A stretch of DNA of 38,946 nucleotides, from contig JAFVHT010000044.1 of assembly GCA_017474285.1 (NCBI GenBank), forward strand, positions 1-38,946, read 5' to 3'. Made by a program: the position numbers and the translations under genes. Of the stretch, positions 17,498-28,253 are shown piece after piece. The notes under the pieces were generated by a model, which did no database searches, was not told the origin of the DNA, and was given only the letters and a program-made list of their open reading frames with translations. Origin of the DNA: Acetobacter sp. (lineage in GTDB: Bacteria; Pseudomonadota; Alphaproteobacteria; Acetobacterales; Acetobacteraceae). Position 1 is the stretch's first letter, and the number at the start of each line of letters is the position of its first letter.

Positions 17498-20400
17498 ATG
17501 GAACAGGTTCCAGAAATTGCGGGTAAAGAAAGCGGCGAAGATTTTTTAAAAGCATGGGAGGCGAATGTTGCAGCGTTAAAGGATGTGTACCGTCCTTCAG
17601 ATGAACATGATGCCTGTGGTGTGGGAATGATTGCGGCTTTAGATGGGCAGCGTAGGCGTGATGTTGTTGAAATGGGTATTGCTGCTCTTCAAGCTATTTG
17701 GCACCGAGGGGCTGTTGATGCTGATGGTAAAACGGGGGATGGTGCTGGTATCCATGTTGAAATTCCTCAAGCTTTTTTTGCAGATGTTATTAGCCGTTTC
17801 AGTGATCGTTTAAGTGATGGGCTCATTGCGGTTGGACAGGTATTCCTGCCAAAAACAGATTTTGCTGCCCAAGAGCAATGTCGCCAAATTATCGAAACCG
17901 AAATTATGGCGTTTGGTTATGGTATTTATGGTTGGCGTCAAGTGCCTATAGATACTTCATGTATTGGTGAAAAGGCAAACGCCACACGCCCTGAAATTGA
18001 ACAAATTCTCATTCGTAACTTACCAAGGCATGATGAAGCAACATTTGAGCGTAATCTCTATGTTATTCGTCGGCGCATTGAAAAAGCAGCAATTGCTGCC
18101 CAAGTGGATTTATATATTTGTTCTTTGTCGTGTCGTTCAATTATTTACAAAGGTATGTTCTTGGCAGAACACTTAACAGTGTTTTATCCAGATCTTCTTG
18201 ATGAGCGTTTTATCAGTCGTTTTGCGATTTATCATCAACGTTATTCCACGAACACATTTCCAACATGGAAACTTGCACAACCTTTCCGGCGTTTGGCTCA
18301 TAACGGTGAGATCAATACTCTTTCTGGCAACGTTAATTGGATGAAGAGCCATGAAACACGTTTATCGCATCCTGATTTGGATCCGTGGATAGAGGATATT
18401 AAACCTCTCGTGCAAGCTGGCGGGTCTGATACAGCAATACTTGATAACGTTTTTGAATTGCTAACGTTTGGTGGTCGTGATGCTCCTGCTGCCAAGGCTT
18501 TAATGATTCCCGCAAGTGTTAATTTTTCTATGAAGCCTGCGCATAGAGATATGTTTACTTATTGTAATGCGGTTATGGAACCGTGGGATGGTCCGGCTGC
18601 TTTGTGCGCAACAGATGGTCGGTGGCTTGTGGCAGGGCTTGACCGTTCTGGGTTACGACCGCTGCGTTACACAATAACGACAAATGATTTACTGATTGTT
18701 GGCTCCGAAACGGGTATGGTGCGGGTACGTGGGAGCAATATTCGCAGCCGTGGGCGTCTTGGTCCTGGGGAGATGCTTGGTGTTGATCTTGATACAGCAA
18801 GATTTTACGGGAATACAGCATTATTAGATCTTCTTACTTCGCAGCAGGATTTTTCTGGTTGGGTTGGAAAAACGCAAAAGGTTGGGCACATTATACGTTC
18901 TGATGTAACAGAACCCGTTCTCTATTCTAACGAGGAACTATGTCGCCGTCAGGTTGCAGTGGGTACAACCTTTGAAGAGTTAGAGACGGTTTTGCATCCT
19001 ATGGTTGAAGATGCGAGCGAAGCCATCGGGTCTATGGGAGACGACACACCTTTAGCTGTATTTGCAGCGCGTTATCGTGGGCTGTCGCATTATTTTCGCC
19101 AAATGTTTAGTCAGGTTACAAATCCGCCTATTGATTCCATACGCGAAGCACGGGTGATGAGTCTCGTTACACGTCTTGGGAGTCTTGGAAACATTCTCGA
19201 CCAGTCTGCCCAACAATGTAATTTATTACAACTGCCTAGTCCGGTTTTAACATCGGGTGAGTATGATGTTTTACAGAAATTTTGCGGGGAATCTGGGGTT
19301 CTCATAGATTGTACTTTCCCTGCTCATGAGGGGGAATTCGGATTGCGGCAGGCCATTGCACGTATTCGGCAAGAGGCAGAGACTGCTGCACGCAGTGGGT
19401 GTGTGCATATTTTTCTCACAGATGAAAAACAATCTGCCGAACGGGCGATGATTCCAATGATTTTGGCGACAGGTGCTGTGCATACGCATTTGGTGCGTAC
19501 GTCGTTGCGTACGTTTACTTCGGTGAATGTGCGTATTTCTGCGGCGTTTGATGTGCATGCTCTTGCTGTGACGATAGGTGTTGGCGCAACGACCGTAAAC
19601 CCCTATTTAGCGCAAGAAAGTATTGCTGATCGTCATCGTCGCGGGCTTTTCGGGAATCGCACTTTGCGCGAATGTATGGAGCGTTATCGTAAAGCTGTCG
19701 ATAAAGGGCTGTTAAAAATTATGTCCAAAATGGGCATTTCTGTTATAGCTTCCTATCGGGGTGGGTATAATTTTGAGGCGATTGGATTATCACGCGCTTT
19801 AACCGCTGAATTTTTTCCTGGTGTGCCGTCACGTATTTCTGGGATCGGGTTATCAGGGATCTCTAATCAAGTGCTAACGCTTCACGCCCGTGCTTGGGAA
19901 ACAAGTACAATGCCAACATTATCGGTGGGTGGTTTGTATAAGCTGCGTCGCAAAGGTGAACAACATGCTTTTGACGGTACAGTAATTCATCTTCTTCAAA
20001 CAGCGGTAGCAACCGATAATTTTGCGGCTTATTGCCGTTATGCTGATGCGGTACGGGCGCAACCTCCTATAGTTTTGCGAGATCTTCTTGATTTTCGTGA
20101 GGGGCGAACACCTGTTCCCGTAGAAGAAGTAGAAAGCATTACACAATTACGTCGTCGATTGGTGGCGCCAGCTATTTCGTTGGGCGCTCTTAGCCCTGAG
20201 GCACATGAAACATTATCTATTGCGATGAATCGTATTGGGGCAAAATCTAATTCAGGAGAAGGTGGGGAAGATCCTGCCCGTGCAAAACCACGTCCTAATG
20301 GAGATAACACCTCTTCGGCAATTAAACAGGTCGCTTCTGGTCGTTTTGGTGTCACAGCACAATATCTTAACGATTGTCGCGAGCTTGAAATTAAAATTGC

Positions 20401-22045
20401 ACAAGGCGCTAAACCTGGTGAGGGTGGGCAACTTCCTGGCTTTAAGGTAACAGAACTTATTGCAAAATTACGCCATGCAACGCCCGGGGTAACTTTAATC
20501 TCACCGCCACCTCATCATGATATTTATTCGATTGAGGATTTGGCACAGCTTATTTACGATCTTAAGCAAATCAATCCAGAGGCTACGGTTACAGTGAAAC
20601 TTGTTGCGCGTTCTGGGATTGGTACAATTGCAGCAGGGGTCGCTAAAGCGAAGGCTGATGCTATTTTAATTTCTGGGCATAGCGGTGGGACGGGAGCAAG
20701 TCCGTTAAGTTCTATTAAATATGCAGGTTTACCGTGGGAAATGGGGTTAGCAGAAACGCATCAGGTGTTAATGCTCAACCGTTTACGTCATCGTGTGCGT
20801 TTACGCGTCGATGGGGGGATTAAAACGGGGCGTGATGTCGTTATTGCTGCTATGTTAGGAGCAGAAGAATTTGGTATAGGGACAGCGAGCCTCGTTGCGA
20901 TGGGGTGTATTATGGTCAGGCAATGTCACTCTAATACCTGTCCTGTAGGGGTTTGTTCGCAAGATCCTGTTTTACGGGCAAAATTTGAAGGAACGCCAGA
21001 AAAAGTTATCAGTTTATTTTCTTTTATTGCTGAAGATGTGCGTAATATTTTGGCATCATTAGGTTTCCGTACCTTAAACGAAGTTATTGGTCGTGTTGAT
21101 TTGTTACATCAGGTCTCTCGAGGAACAGATGATTTAGACGATCTCGACCTTAACTCTCTTTTATCTCAAGTAGATCCAGGTCCTTTTGCGCGGTATTGTA
21201 CTCTTGAAGGACGTAACGAAGTAGCAGATACTCTTGATGCTCAAATGATAGGAGATGCGCGTCCTCTATTTGAACATGGGGAGAAAATGCAGCTCTACTA
21301 TAATGTTGAGAACACGCAGCGCGCTATTGGCACACGTATTTCTTCCATGATTATGCGTCAGTTTGGCATGAACACATTAACGGCTGGGCATTTAACGGTT
21401 CGGCTACGTGGTTCGGCAGGACAATCATTAGGCGCTTTTGCTGTACAAGGGTTAAAATTAGAGGTTTTGGGTGATGCCAATGATTATGTCGGAAAAGGCT
21501 TGTCGGGGGCAACAATAACGGTTCGTCCATCGCCATCTGCAACACTTGTGACGCGGCAAAATACTATTATCGGGAATACAGTATTATACGGGGCGACTTC
21601 GGGTGAACTTTTTGCTGCGGGGCAAGCTGGAGAACGTTTTGCTGTTCGGAACTCTGGTGCGATTGCTGTTGTTGAAGGGTGTGGTTCCAACGGGTGTGAG
21701 TACATGACAGGTGGTACCGTTGTTATACTCGGAGAAGTTGGTGATAACTTCGGTGCGGGGTTTACGGGGGGGGTGGCTTTTGTTCTTGATGAAGATCATG
21801 ATTTTGAAAAAAAGGTCAATCCTGAAACGCTTTTTTGGACACGGATTACAGATCAAAAATGGGGAGACACTTTGCGGGGGTTGGTAGAACGACACCTCAA
21901 AGAAACAGATTCGGCTTATGCGGAATCTTTGTTGCAGAAATGGGACGAGTATTTGCCACTATTTTGGCAAATTGTTCCTCGTGACTATGCGCCTGTTATA
22001 GGCTTTACTGTGCCAGAGGCAAAACCTCATTTTCAATCCCATTAG
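17498..22045 (+). CDS. gltB: Glutamate synthase (NADPH) large subunit
   Basis: Alpha subunit making two glutamates from glutamine and 2-oxoglutarate, the ammonia assimilation step of the GS-GOGAT cycle. The 1515-residue length is normal. Seen: a propeptide before the class II amidotransferase nucleophile Cys40 (DACGVGM), amidotransferase blocks RYSTNTFPTW and AHNGEINTL, a central domain, the FMN-binding synthase domain with SGHSGGTGASPLSS and GLPWEMGLAETHQ, and the 3Fe-4S cysteines in CIMVRQCHSNTCPVGVC (from about 1138). A C-terminal beta-helix of G-x-x-G repeats ends in CGSNGCEYMTGGTVVILG. The frame is open 48 codons further upstream, but that only overlaps gltD. Start chosen by spacing and propeptide length. 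Confidence 0.98.
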   Translation: MEQVPEIAGKESGEDFLKAWEANVAALKDVYRPSDEHDACGVGMIAALDGQRRRDVVEMGIAALQAIWHRGAVDADGKTGDGAGIHVEIPQAFFADVISRFSDRLSDGLIAVGQVFLPKTDFAAQEQCRQIIETEIMAFGYGIYGWRQVPIDTSCIGEKANATRPEIEQILIRNLPRHDEATFERNLYVIRRRIEKAAIAAQVDLYICSLSCRSIIYKGMFLAEHLTVFYPDLLDERFISRFAIYHQRYSTNTFPTWKLAQPFRRLAHNGEINTLSGNVNWMKSHETRLSHPDLDPWIEDIKPLVQAGGSDTAILDNVFELLTFGGRDAPAAKALMIPASVNFSMKPAHRDMFTYCNAVMEPWDGPAALCATDGRWLVAGLDRSGLRPLRYTITTNDLLIVGSETGMVRVRGSNIRSRGRLGPGEMLGVDLDTARFYGNTALLDLLTSQQDFSGWVGKTQKVGHIIRSDVTEPVLYSNEELCRRQVAVGTTFEELETVLHPMVEDASEAIGSMGDDTPLAVFAARYRGLSHYFRQMFSQVTNPPIDSIREARVMSLVTRLGSLGNILDQSAQQCNLLQLPSPVLTSGEYDVLQKFCGESGVLIDCTFPAHEGEFGLRQAIARIRQEAETAARSGCVHIFLTDEKQSAERAMIPMILATGAVHTHLVRTSLRTFTSVNVRISAAFDVHALAVTIGVGATTVNPYLAQESIADRHRRGLFGNRTLRECMERYRKAVDKGLLKIMSKMGISVIASYRGGYNFEAIGLSRALTAEFFPGVPSRISGIGLSGISNQVLTLHARAWETSTMPTLSVGGLYKLRRKGEQHAFDGTVIHLLQTAVATDNFAAYCRYADAVRAQPPIVLRDLLDFREGRTPVPVEEVESITQLRRRLVAPAISLGALSPEAHETLSIAMNRIGAKSNSGEGGEDPARAKPRPNGDNTSSAIKQVASGRFGVTAQYLNDCRELEIKIAQGAKPGEGGQLPGFKVTELIAKLRHATPGVTLISPPPHHDIYSIEDLAQLIYDLKQINPEATVTVKLVARSGIGTIAAGVAKAKADAILISGHSGGTGASPLSSIKYAGLPWEMGLAETHQVLMLNRLRHRVRLRVDGGIKTGRDVVIAAMLGAEEFGIGTASLVAMGCIMVRQCHSNTCPVGVCSQDPVLRAKFEGTPEKVISLFSFIAEDVRNILASLGFRTLNEVIGRVDLLHQVSRGTDDLDDLDLNSLLSQVDPGPFARYCTLEGRNEVADTLDAQMIGDARPLFEHGEKMQLYYNVENTQRAIGTRISSMIMRQFGMNTLTAGHLTVRLRGSAGQSLGAFAVQGLKLEVLGDANDYVGKGLSGATITVRPSPSATLVTRQNTIIGNTVLYGATSGELFAAGQAGERFAVRNSGAIAVVEGCGSNGCEYMTGGTVVILGEVGDNFGAGFTGGVAFVLDEDHDFEKKVNPETLFWTRITDQKWGDTLRGLVERHLKETDSAYAESLLQKWDEYLPLFWQIVPRDYAPVIGFTVPEAKPHFQSH

Positions 22046-22127
22046 GGTCTTCTAACGCTTATTAGAGAGGTAGGTAAAATGTTGTGAAGCATTTTTAGTG
22101 TTTAAGGGGTTTCTAAAGTCTCTTTTT

Positions 22128-22133
22128 TATAAT
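22128..22133 (+). promoter_or_regulatory. Possible -10 box upstream of pepF
   Basis: A perfect TATAAT lies 25 bases before the pepF start codon, but no good -35 box is found 16-18 bases upstream. Tentative. Confidence 0.25.
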
Positions 22134-22158
22134 GAAAATAGGTGCGTGGTAAAACAAT

Positions 22159-24003
22159 ATGGAACAGAAAAATTTTGACTTTTCATCGTGTTGTCATGTT
22201 GTGTGGAATGCTGTAAAAGCAACATCTTCCTCGACAGCGGAAGTGCAAGCTTTGCCTCGTTGGGATCTTTCGGCTTTGTATACCGAAATGGATGATCCAA
22301 CTTTGACAGAGGATAAGCTTGAAGCGGAGCGTTTGGTGCAGGCTTTTGCCCATGATTATCAGGGAAAAGTTGCGGATTTAACAGCTTCTGAGTTAGCAAA
22401 GGCTTTGGATCAATTTGAAGTTATTGAAGAAAAACTCGGTCGGTTGAGTTCATATGCGTCGCTTTTATTTGCACAAGATTCTTTAGATTCTGTTATAGGT
22501 CGTTTTAGCCAATCTATAAATGAGCAGCTAACGACTATTTCGGTAGGTCTGTTATTTTTCCCGTTAGAACTTAATCGCTTAGACGATGAGAGCTTACATC
22601 AAAAGCTTAACACGCCAGAACTGCAGCGTTGGAAGCCTTATTTGCGCGATATTCGTTTGTATCGCCCGCATCAACTTTCTGATGAGGTTGAAAAGGTTCT
22701 TTTAGAAAAATCTGTTACAGGGGATCAAGCCTGGTGCCGTCTGTTTGATGAGACTATAGCAAGTTTGCGTGTACCGCTAAAAGATAAAGAAGTTACCATT
22801 GATGAAGCCTTAAATGGTTTATCGGACGTTAATCGGGCTGTGCGTGAGCAATCTGGACATGCTCTTGCAACAACGCTTCAAGAGAAAATTCGTCTCTTTT
22901 CACTGATTACAAATACGTTAGCACGGGATAAGGCTATTACGGATCATTTACGCCATTATCCGCATTCGACTTCAGCTCGTAATCTTTCTAATATGGTAGA
23001 GGATAACGTTGTTGAAGCGTTAATTTCTACCGTACGTTCAGAATATCCGCGTCTTTCACATCGGTATTATGCTCTTAAAGCAAAATGGTTAGGTCTTGAA
23101 AAATTAGAGTATTGGGATCGTAATGCGCCCCTACCCGGGGAGGAAAACCGTATTATTTTGTGGGAAGAAGCATGTTCTATTGTGCAAAAAGCCTATGATA
23201 GTTTTGACTCGCGCGTGGGTAAAATTATCAATACATTTTTGAAAAACCCTTGGATTGATGCCGCACCTGTTCAAGGGAAATGTTCTGGGGCGTTTGCTCA
23301 TCCAACGGTACCTTCTGCGCATCCTTATATTTTGTTAAATTATTATGGCAAAATTCGCGATGTAATGACACTTGCACATGAACTTGGGCATGGTGTGCAT
23401 CAAACTCTTGCTGCGCGTCAAGGATATTTCATGTCACAAACCCCTTTAACATTGGCAGAAACAGCCAGTGTTTTTGGTGAAATGTTGACGTTTCAATCTC
23501 TGTTAGAGGCAGAAAAAGATCCGCAACGCTATCGTCAATTATTAGCTGGTAAAGTTGATGATATGCTTAACACCGTTGTGCGTCAGGTTGCGTTTTATGA
23601 ATTTGAGAAGCGTATCCATGAAGAACGGCAGCATGGTGAACTTTTACCAGAACGCATTGGGGAGATCTGGTATGACGTACAAGCCGAGAGTCTCGGACCA
23701 GCATTTCATCTTGCGCCAGAATATCGTGTGTTTTGGGCTTATATTCCTCATTTTATTCATTCGCCCTTTTATGTGTATGCCTATGCTTTTGGGGATTGTT
23801 TGGTTAATACATTATATCGTGTTTTTCAAGAAGGTACTATACCCCATTTTCAAGATAAATATGTGACACTGTTGGAAGCAGGGGGGACATTGCGTCATAA
23901 GGAACTTTTAGCACCTTTTGGGCTTGATGCGTCTGATCCAGCATTTTGGCGTAAAGGGTTAGAAGTTATTTCGGGATTTATTGATCAATTAGAGCAGATG
24001 TAA
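22159..24003 (+). CDS. pepF: M3-family oligoendopeptidase F
   Basis: Zinc metallopeptidase that cleaves short peptides in the cytoplasm. The 614-residue protein has the M3B layout: an N-terminal helical region (WDLSALYTEMDDP; LEAERLVQAFAHDYQGKV), then the zinc motif HELGH at 407-411 with the third ligand Glu434 in TLAETASVFGE. The C-terminal part has YDVQAESLGP and IPHFIHSPFYVYAYAFGD, which shape the substrate channel. The next gene starts one base after the stop, so the two are cotranscribed. Start choice is supported only by frame; the ribosome binding site is weak. Confidence 0.95.
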   Translation: MEQKNFDFSSCCHVVWNAVKATSSSTAEVQALPRWDLSALYTEMDDPTLTEDKLEAERLVQAFAHDYQGKVADLTASELAKALDQFEVIEEKLGRLSSYASLLFAQDSLDSVIGRFSQSINEQLTTISVGLLFFPLELNRLDDESLHQKLNTPELQRWKPYLRDIRLYRPHQLSDEVEKVLLEKSVTGDQAWCRLFDETIASLRVPLKDKEVTIDEALNGLSDVNRAVREQSGHALATTLQEKIRLFSLITNTLARDKAITDHLRHYPHSTSARNLSNMVEDNVVEALISTVRSEYPRLSHRYYALKAKWLGLEKLEYWDRNAPLPGEENRIILWEEACSIVQKAYDSFDSRVGKIINTFLKNPWIDAAPVQGKCSGAFAHPTVPSAHPYILLNYYGKIRDVMTLAHELGHGVHQTLAARQGYFMSQTPLTLAETASVFGEMLTFQSLLEAEKDPQRYRQLLAGKVDDMLNTVVRQVAFYEFEKRIHEERQHGELLPERIGEIWYDVQAESLGPAFHLAPEYRVFWAYIPHFIHSPFYVYAYAFGDCLVNTLYRVFQEGTIPHFQDKYVTLLEAGGTLRHKELLAPFGLDASDPAFWRKGLEVISGFIDQLEQM

Positions 24004-24004
24004 T

Positions 24005-25354
24005 ATGCCGCGTGATCTTGACACTGAGAGTTTTTTGGGAGGACTCCAGCGTATGGTGCAAACCACGAGTGCAGTGGGAGGCATTGTTGCGCGTGTGGCG
24101 GGGCATAAAATGGGTGTTTGGACTGGTGGTGCAGATCATGCTGCCGATCTAAAATCAGTGTTGGGAGGCTTAAAAGGTCCATTGATGAAAGCAGCGCAGC
24201 TCTTAGCGACGATTCCGGGTTTGTTGCCAGATGAGTATGCAAAAGAGCTTGCGCAACTGCAATCCAACGCACCTCCTATGGGATGGAATTTTGTTCGTAG
24301 GCGTATGGCAGCAGAATTAGGATCAGATTGGGAGCGTTATTTTCAGTCATTTGGGCATCATGCTGCGGCTGCGGCAAGTTTAGGGCAAGTACATCGGGCT
24401 GTTTTGAAAGAGGGACGCGTGGTCGCGTGTAAACTGCAATACCCAAATATGGATACAGCAGTAGAATCCGATCTTCGACAATTTCGGATGGCAGTGGGTA
24501 TTTACCATAAACTTGATAATGCTATACAGCAAGATGATGTGGTTGAGGAGTTAGTAGAGCGTTTGCGTGAAGAGTTGGATTATAAGCGCGAAGCGGCGAA
24601 TATGCGTCTTTACCGCTCTATGTTAGAAACTTGCCCTAGTGTTATCATACCAGAACCTCTTGAACATTTAAGCACACAACGATTACTAACTATGGAATGG
24701 GTGGAAGGCAGCACTTTCAATACAGAGTTATGTGACAGTCTTACGGAAGCGCAAAAAAAACGTGTTGCGGAGGCTTTGTTTCGGAGTTGGTATATTCCCC
24801 TTTATCATTATGGTGTTATTCATGGTGATCCTCATATGGGGAATTTTACTTTGCGAGATGATGGTGGGTTAAATCTCCTTGATTTTGGGACTATCCGTAT
24901 TTTTCCACCTTCTTTTATTAAGGGTAACATTGATCTTTATAATGCTTTATGTGCAAAAGATCACGATAAAGCCGCTGAGGCGTATAAGGCATGGGGTTTT
25001 CGTGACTTAACACGGGAAAAAGTGGCTGTTCTGAACGAGTGGGCAGAGTTACTTTTTGCACCTTTAATGGAGGATTATGAACGTTATATTCAAGGAAATG
25101 AGGTGATATTCCAAGGACGTGAACGGTTAAAACGTGTGCATGAGGGATTACAAAAAGTAGGGGGCGTACGTCTTCCTAGGGAGTTTGTTTTGGTCGATCG
25201 TTCTGCTATTGGATTGGGGTCTGTTTTTATGCGTTTGAAAGTTAAAATGAACTGGTACAGACTTTTTCAGGACATTATAAAAGATTTTGATGAGCAAGCC
25301 TTAGCCCAACGTCAAGCAAATGCACTTAAAGCTGCGGCTCTTCCTGTAAGGTGA
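24005..25354 (+). CDS. ABC1/AarF/UbiB-family atypical kinase
   Basis: A 449-residue protein-kinase-like protein; family members support ubiquinone synthesis or related quinone lipids. Seen: the signature KGPLMKAAQ (57-65, the K-x-G-Q element in its alphaproteobacterial K-x-A-Q form), AAAASLGQVHRA (121-132), Lys143 in VACKLQYPN, the catalytic loop HGDPHMGN (273-280) and the metal motif DFG (293-295). No C-terminal membrane helices are visible, unlike UbiB proper, so this is probably the soluble paralogue. Translation is likely coupled to pepF, whose stop is one base upstream. Confidence 0.92.
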   Translation: MPRDLDTESFLGGLQRMVQTTSAVGGIVARVAGHKMGVWTGGADHAADLKSVLGGLKGPLMKAAQLLATIPGLLPDEYAKELAQLQSNAPPMGWNFVRRRMAAELGSDWERYFQSFGHHAAAAASLGQVHRAVLKEGRVVACKLQYPNMDTAVESDLRQFRMAVGIYHKLDNAIQQDDVVEELVERLREELDYKREAANMRLYRSMLETCPSVIIPEPLEHLSTQRLLTMEWVEGSTFNTELCDSLTEAQKKRVAEALFRSWYIPLYHYGVIHGDPHMGNFTLRDDGGLNLLDFGTIRIFPPSFIKGNIDLYNALCAKDHDKAAEAYKAWGFRDLTREKVAVLNEWAELLFAPLMEDYERYIQGNEVIFQGRERLKRVHEGLQKVGGVRLPREFVLVDRSAIGLGSVFMRLKVKMNWYRLFQDIIKDFDEQALAQRQANALKAAALPVR

Positions 25355-25386
25355 TATTACTAAAATATTCTTTGGAAATATAGATT

Positions 25387-25971
25387 TCAGTAAGCGCGGT
25401 AAAAGCCTACGTCTCTATGTTGGTGGTTATAGGCGAGTTGTTCTTTTGTGAGTTGAAACCCCACTTGAAAATCATAACCAGAATCGACGCTTCTAGGGGG
25501 GATAGGCAAACTAACAATAGCCATTTTTGTTTTGGTTTGGAGAGAAGACACATTGGTTGGAAAGGAAACAATGCTTTCAAAAACCTGCTTACCAATGATT
25601 TTGTCATTATGTGTAACAGCAATAAACCATGGAATAGTTATTTTTTTCTGTGTAAAAGCGGGTCCACGTTCAACAGAGAGTGTTAGTACAATTCGCGTTT
25701 TGAGGATTTTTTTACCGCCAGAGAGGCAATCTCCTTGAAGGCTCATAATACTAGCACGGACAACCATGTTATTAAAAGTCGTTTCTTTTCCATGATACAA
25801 TGTATAATCGGCTGCTTCTGGTACAATACGCGTAAAGGGGCATGCAGGTGCAAAGCCTGTATAGGGTCGTTGAGTGCAGCCAATAAGCGGCAGACAAAGA
25901 AGATTTATGGCAAGCGTGAGGCGACAGAGGAAAAGGGGATTATGTTGTTTAGGCATATGAGGAAAACGCAT
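25387..25971 (-). CDS. Conserved hypothetical lipoprotein
   Basis: A 194-residue protein with a signal peptide (FLCRLTLAINLLCLPLIGC) ending in the lipobox L-I-G-C, so it is probably lipid-anchored after export. The mature part begins TQRPYTGFAPACPFTRIVPEA and contains a beta-rich body with ASIMSLQGDC and YDFQVGFQL. The ACP…A-D-x-T…G-x-C pattern resembles small lipoproteins of unknown function that are widespread in alphaproteobacteria. It is convergent with the ABC1 kinase gene (32-bp gap) and diverges from ispH. No function can be assigned. Confidence 0.8.
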   Translation of the reverse strand: MRFPHMPKQHNPLFLCRLTLAINLLCLPLIGCTQRPYTGFAPACPFTRIVPEAADYTLYHGKETTFNNMVVRASIMSLQGDCLSGGKKILKTRIVLTLSVERGPAFTQKKITIPWFIAVTHNDKIIGKQVFESIVSFPTNVSSLQTKTKMAIVSLPIPPRSVDSGYDFQVGFQLTKEQLAYNHQHRDVGFYRAY

Positions 25972-26205
25972 AGAAACTCAGTGACAAGAAACTCGCTTAT
26001 GACTTATGAAATGTAAGAATACACAAATACAGCAGATTGAGAATAATGTATAATCGGATATAGTATTTTTATCTTTTTACATGAATTTTACACGAGTTGT
26101 CATGACTGATTTTGAATAGAGTTACATATTTGTGTAGAGTTAGTTTTAATTATTTTTTATACAGAGATTCTCATTTATACACTTTGTTATCTTTTAGGGG
26201 ACGCG

Positions 26206-27210
26206 ATGTCTGAACAAAGCGAAATGAACACAAGTAAGGAAAAGGAAACAGATACGCCGCGTGGCAGATCGCTTAAAGTTCTTTTGGCAGGACCTCGAGG
26301 GTTTTGCGCAGGGGTTGATCGTGCTATTCGGATTGTGGAAGAAGCGATCCGCTGTTATGGGGCACCTGTTTACGTACGGCATGAAATTGTTCATAACCGC
26401 ACAGTAGTCGAGGCGTTAGAAGCACAAGGGGCTATTTTTGTTGAGGAATTAGACGAAGTGCCAGCAGACGGGCATGTTGTTTTTTCTGCCCATGGTGTGC
26501 CTAAAACAGTGCCTGCTGAGGCAGAGCGTCGAAAACTTTTATATGTTGACGCGACATGTCCCTTAGTTTCTAAAGTTCACCGTGAAGCTGAACGCCATTA
26601 CGCGGGAGGCGGTCCTGAAAGCCGACATATTCTTATGATCGGTCATGCTGGGCATCCAGAAGTGGTTGGAACAATGGGGCAGCTCCCTCACGGAGCTATG
26701 ACATTGATTAACGATGCGGAGGAAGCCCGCACTGTACAACCAGCCGATCAAACACGTCTGGCTTTTATTACGCAAACGACTCTTTCTGTTGATGATACGG
26801 CAGAAATTGTTGATATTTTGCGAAGCCGTTTTCCTTTAATCGAAGGTCCAAAACGTGAGGACATTTGTTATGCCACAACCAACCGCCAAGCTGCTGTTAA
26901 GGCGATTGCACCTCAATGTGATTTGGTTATTGTTATTGGTTCACCGAACTCCTCTAACTCTCAGAGATTGCGTGAAGTGGCTGAGCGTTCTGGGGCTTCT
27001 CGGGCTTTGTTGGTACCAAAATTAGATGCGTTTGATTGGTCTGTGTTAGAGGGGGTTAATACATTAGGCATGACAGCAGGGGCATCTGCACCGGAGGCTT
27101 TGGTGCAAGAAATCCTCGCAGAAATGGCGAAACGTTATACACTTGTGATTGAAGAGCAAATCGTAAAGGAAGAAAATGTAACATTTCGCCTCCCAACGCC
27201 TTTAGGGTAG
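26206..27210 (+). CDS. ispH: 4-hydroxy-3-methylbut-2-enyl diphosphate reductase
   Basis: Last enzyme of the MEP pathway, making IPP and DMAPP with an iron-sulfur cluster. The 334-residue protein has the three cluster cysteines Cys34 (RGFCAGV), Cys118 (DATCPLV) and Cys221 ([10 protein letters not shown]), with His63 ([10 protein letters not shown]), His96 (SAHGV), [13 protein letters not shown] (147-159) and TTLS (191-194). About 20 polar residues precede the conserved core. A clear AGGGGA site precedes the ATG. It sits at the head of ispH-thrB-rnhA, with gaps or overlaps under 25 bp. Confidence 0.97.
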   Translation: MSEQSEMNTSKEKETDTPRGRSLKVLLAGPRGFCAGVDRAIRIVEEAIRCYGAPVYVRHEIVHNRTVVEALEAQGAIFVEELDEVPADGHVVFSAHGVPKTVPAEAERRKLLYVDATCPLVSKVHREAERHYAGGGPESRHILMIGHAGHPEVVGTMGQLPHGAMTLINDAEEARTVQPADQTRLAFITQTTLSVDDTAEIVDILRSRFPLIEGPKREDICYATTNRQAAVKAIAPQCDLVIVIGSPNSSNSQRLREVAERSGASRALLVPKLDAFDWSVLEGVNTLGMTAGASAPEALVQEILAEMAKRYTLVIEEQIVKEENVTFRLPTPLG

Positions 27211-27218
27211 GGGTATTT

Positions 27219-28253
27219 ATGGCGGTTTATACAAATATTACTGCGGAAGAGTTACGCTTTTTTCTCGAAAGTTTTGATATTGGGACGCTGGTATCATTTC
27301 GAGGTATTGCGGAAGGCATTGAAAACAGTAATTTTTATGTTTGTACGTCAAAAGGGCATTTTATTCTTACCTTGTATGAAAAACGTGTAAATGCTCAAGA
27401 GCTCCCTTGGTTTTTAGGGTTTATGCAGCATTTGGCTTCACAAGGTGTGATATGCCCGCAGCCTGTCCCTGATCGACAAGGGCAGACATTAAAAGAGCTT
27501 GCAAATCGCCCTGCAGCCATAACAACTTTTTTATCTGGCACGTGGCCCCGTGTGGTGACGTTAGAACATTGTCGTCCTTTAGGGCGGGTATTAGCGCAGT
27601 TACATTTAGCAGGACAGAATTATCCGCAAGAACGTGCCAATAGTCTTAGTGTAGGGGCATGGTCTACGCTTTTGCTTTCTTGTGTGCAAGGGGTAAAAAC
27701 GATGCCTTTAAGGTTTGATGAGTCTCAACGTGTTAAGTCTGGTTTTTTTGACTCTGGTTTTTCTGAATCGGGTTTTTTTCATGAATTGAGCGAGGCTTTA
27801 TCTCATATTCAAGCTTTATGGCCCCAGAAAGACTCTTCTCTTTTACCACGTGGGCAAATCCACGCTGATTTATTTCCTGATAATGTTTTTTTTCACCATC
27901 ATGAAATTTCTGGGATTATAGATTTTTATTTTGCGTGTACAGATTTTCTTGCTTACGATATTGCTATTTGTTTGAATGCGTGGTGTTTTTCTGAAGAGAC
28001 AGCGTTTAACACAGCATTTGCCTGCCAGATTTTACAAGGATATGAGGAGTTACGCCCTCTTGAACGAGCTGAACGACAGGCTTTGCCTCTGTTAGCGCAG
28101 GGGGCGGCTATGCGTTTTTTACTCACACGTTTATATGATTGGATTCATGCGCCAATAACAGGGGGACTTGTGATGTTAAAAGACCCGTTGGAATATCTTG
28201 CTCGTTTGCGGTTCCATCAAAAAATAGAGGATGCGCATGGGTATGGCGTGTGA
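27219..28253 (+). CDS. thrB: Homoserine kinase (ThrB, choline-kinase-like type)
   Basis: Phosphorylates homoserine in threonine synthesis. The 344-residue protein is of the aminoglycoside-phosphotransferase fold used by alphaproteobacteria, not the GHMP type. Seen: [20 protein letters not shown] at the start, [13 protein letters not shown], the phosphate/ATP strand [10 protein letters not shown], the catalytic loop HADLFPDN (215-222) and [11 protein letters not shown]. An unusual S-G-F-rich stretch at residues 174-188 is encoded by a 15-base tandem repeat. The gene starts 8 bp after ispH and overlaps rnhA by 23 bp. Confidence 0.94.
   Translation: MAVYTNITAEELRFFLESFDIGTLVSFRGIAEGIENSNFYVCTSKGHFILTLYEKRVNAQELPWFLGFMQHLASQGVICPQPVPDRQGQTLKELANRPAAITTFLSGTWPRVVTLEHCRPLGRVLAQLHLAGQNYPQERANSLSVGAWSTLLLSCVQGVKTMPLRFDESQRVKSGFFDSGFSESGFFHELSEALSHIQALWPQKDSSLLPRGQIHADLFPDNVFFHHHEISGIIDFYFACTDFLAYDIAICLNAWCFSEETAFNTAFACQILQGYEELRPLERAERQALPLLAQGAAMRFLLTRLYDWIHAPITGGLVMLKDPLEYLARLRFHQKIEDAHGYGV
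27738..27782 (+). repeat. Three 15-base tandem repeats inside thrB
   Basis: Three in-frame units starting at 27738, 27753 and 27768, each close to TCTGGTTTTTnTGAn, encode [10 protein letters not shown] and SGFFH. They lie in a loop region before the catalytic motif. Unit length is a multiple of three, so copy number could vary without a frameshift. Confidence 0.75.

Noticed and set aside
21584..21895. 103-residue minus-strand ORF inside gltB
   Set aside because: Shadow of the G-rich beta-helix coding region; no ribosome binding site or motif.
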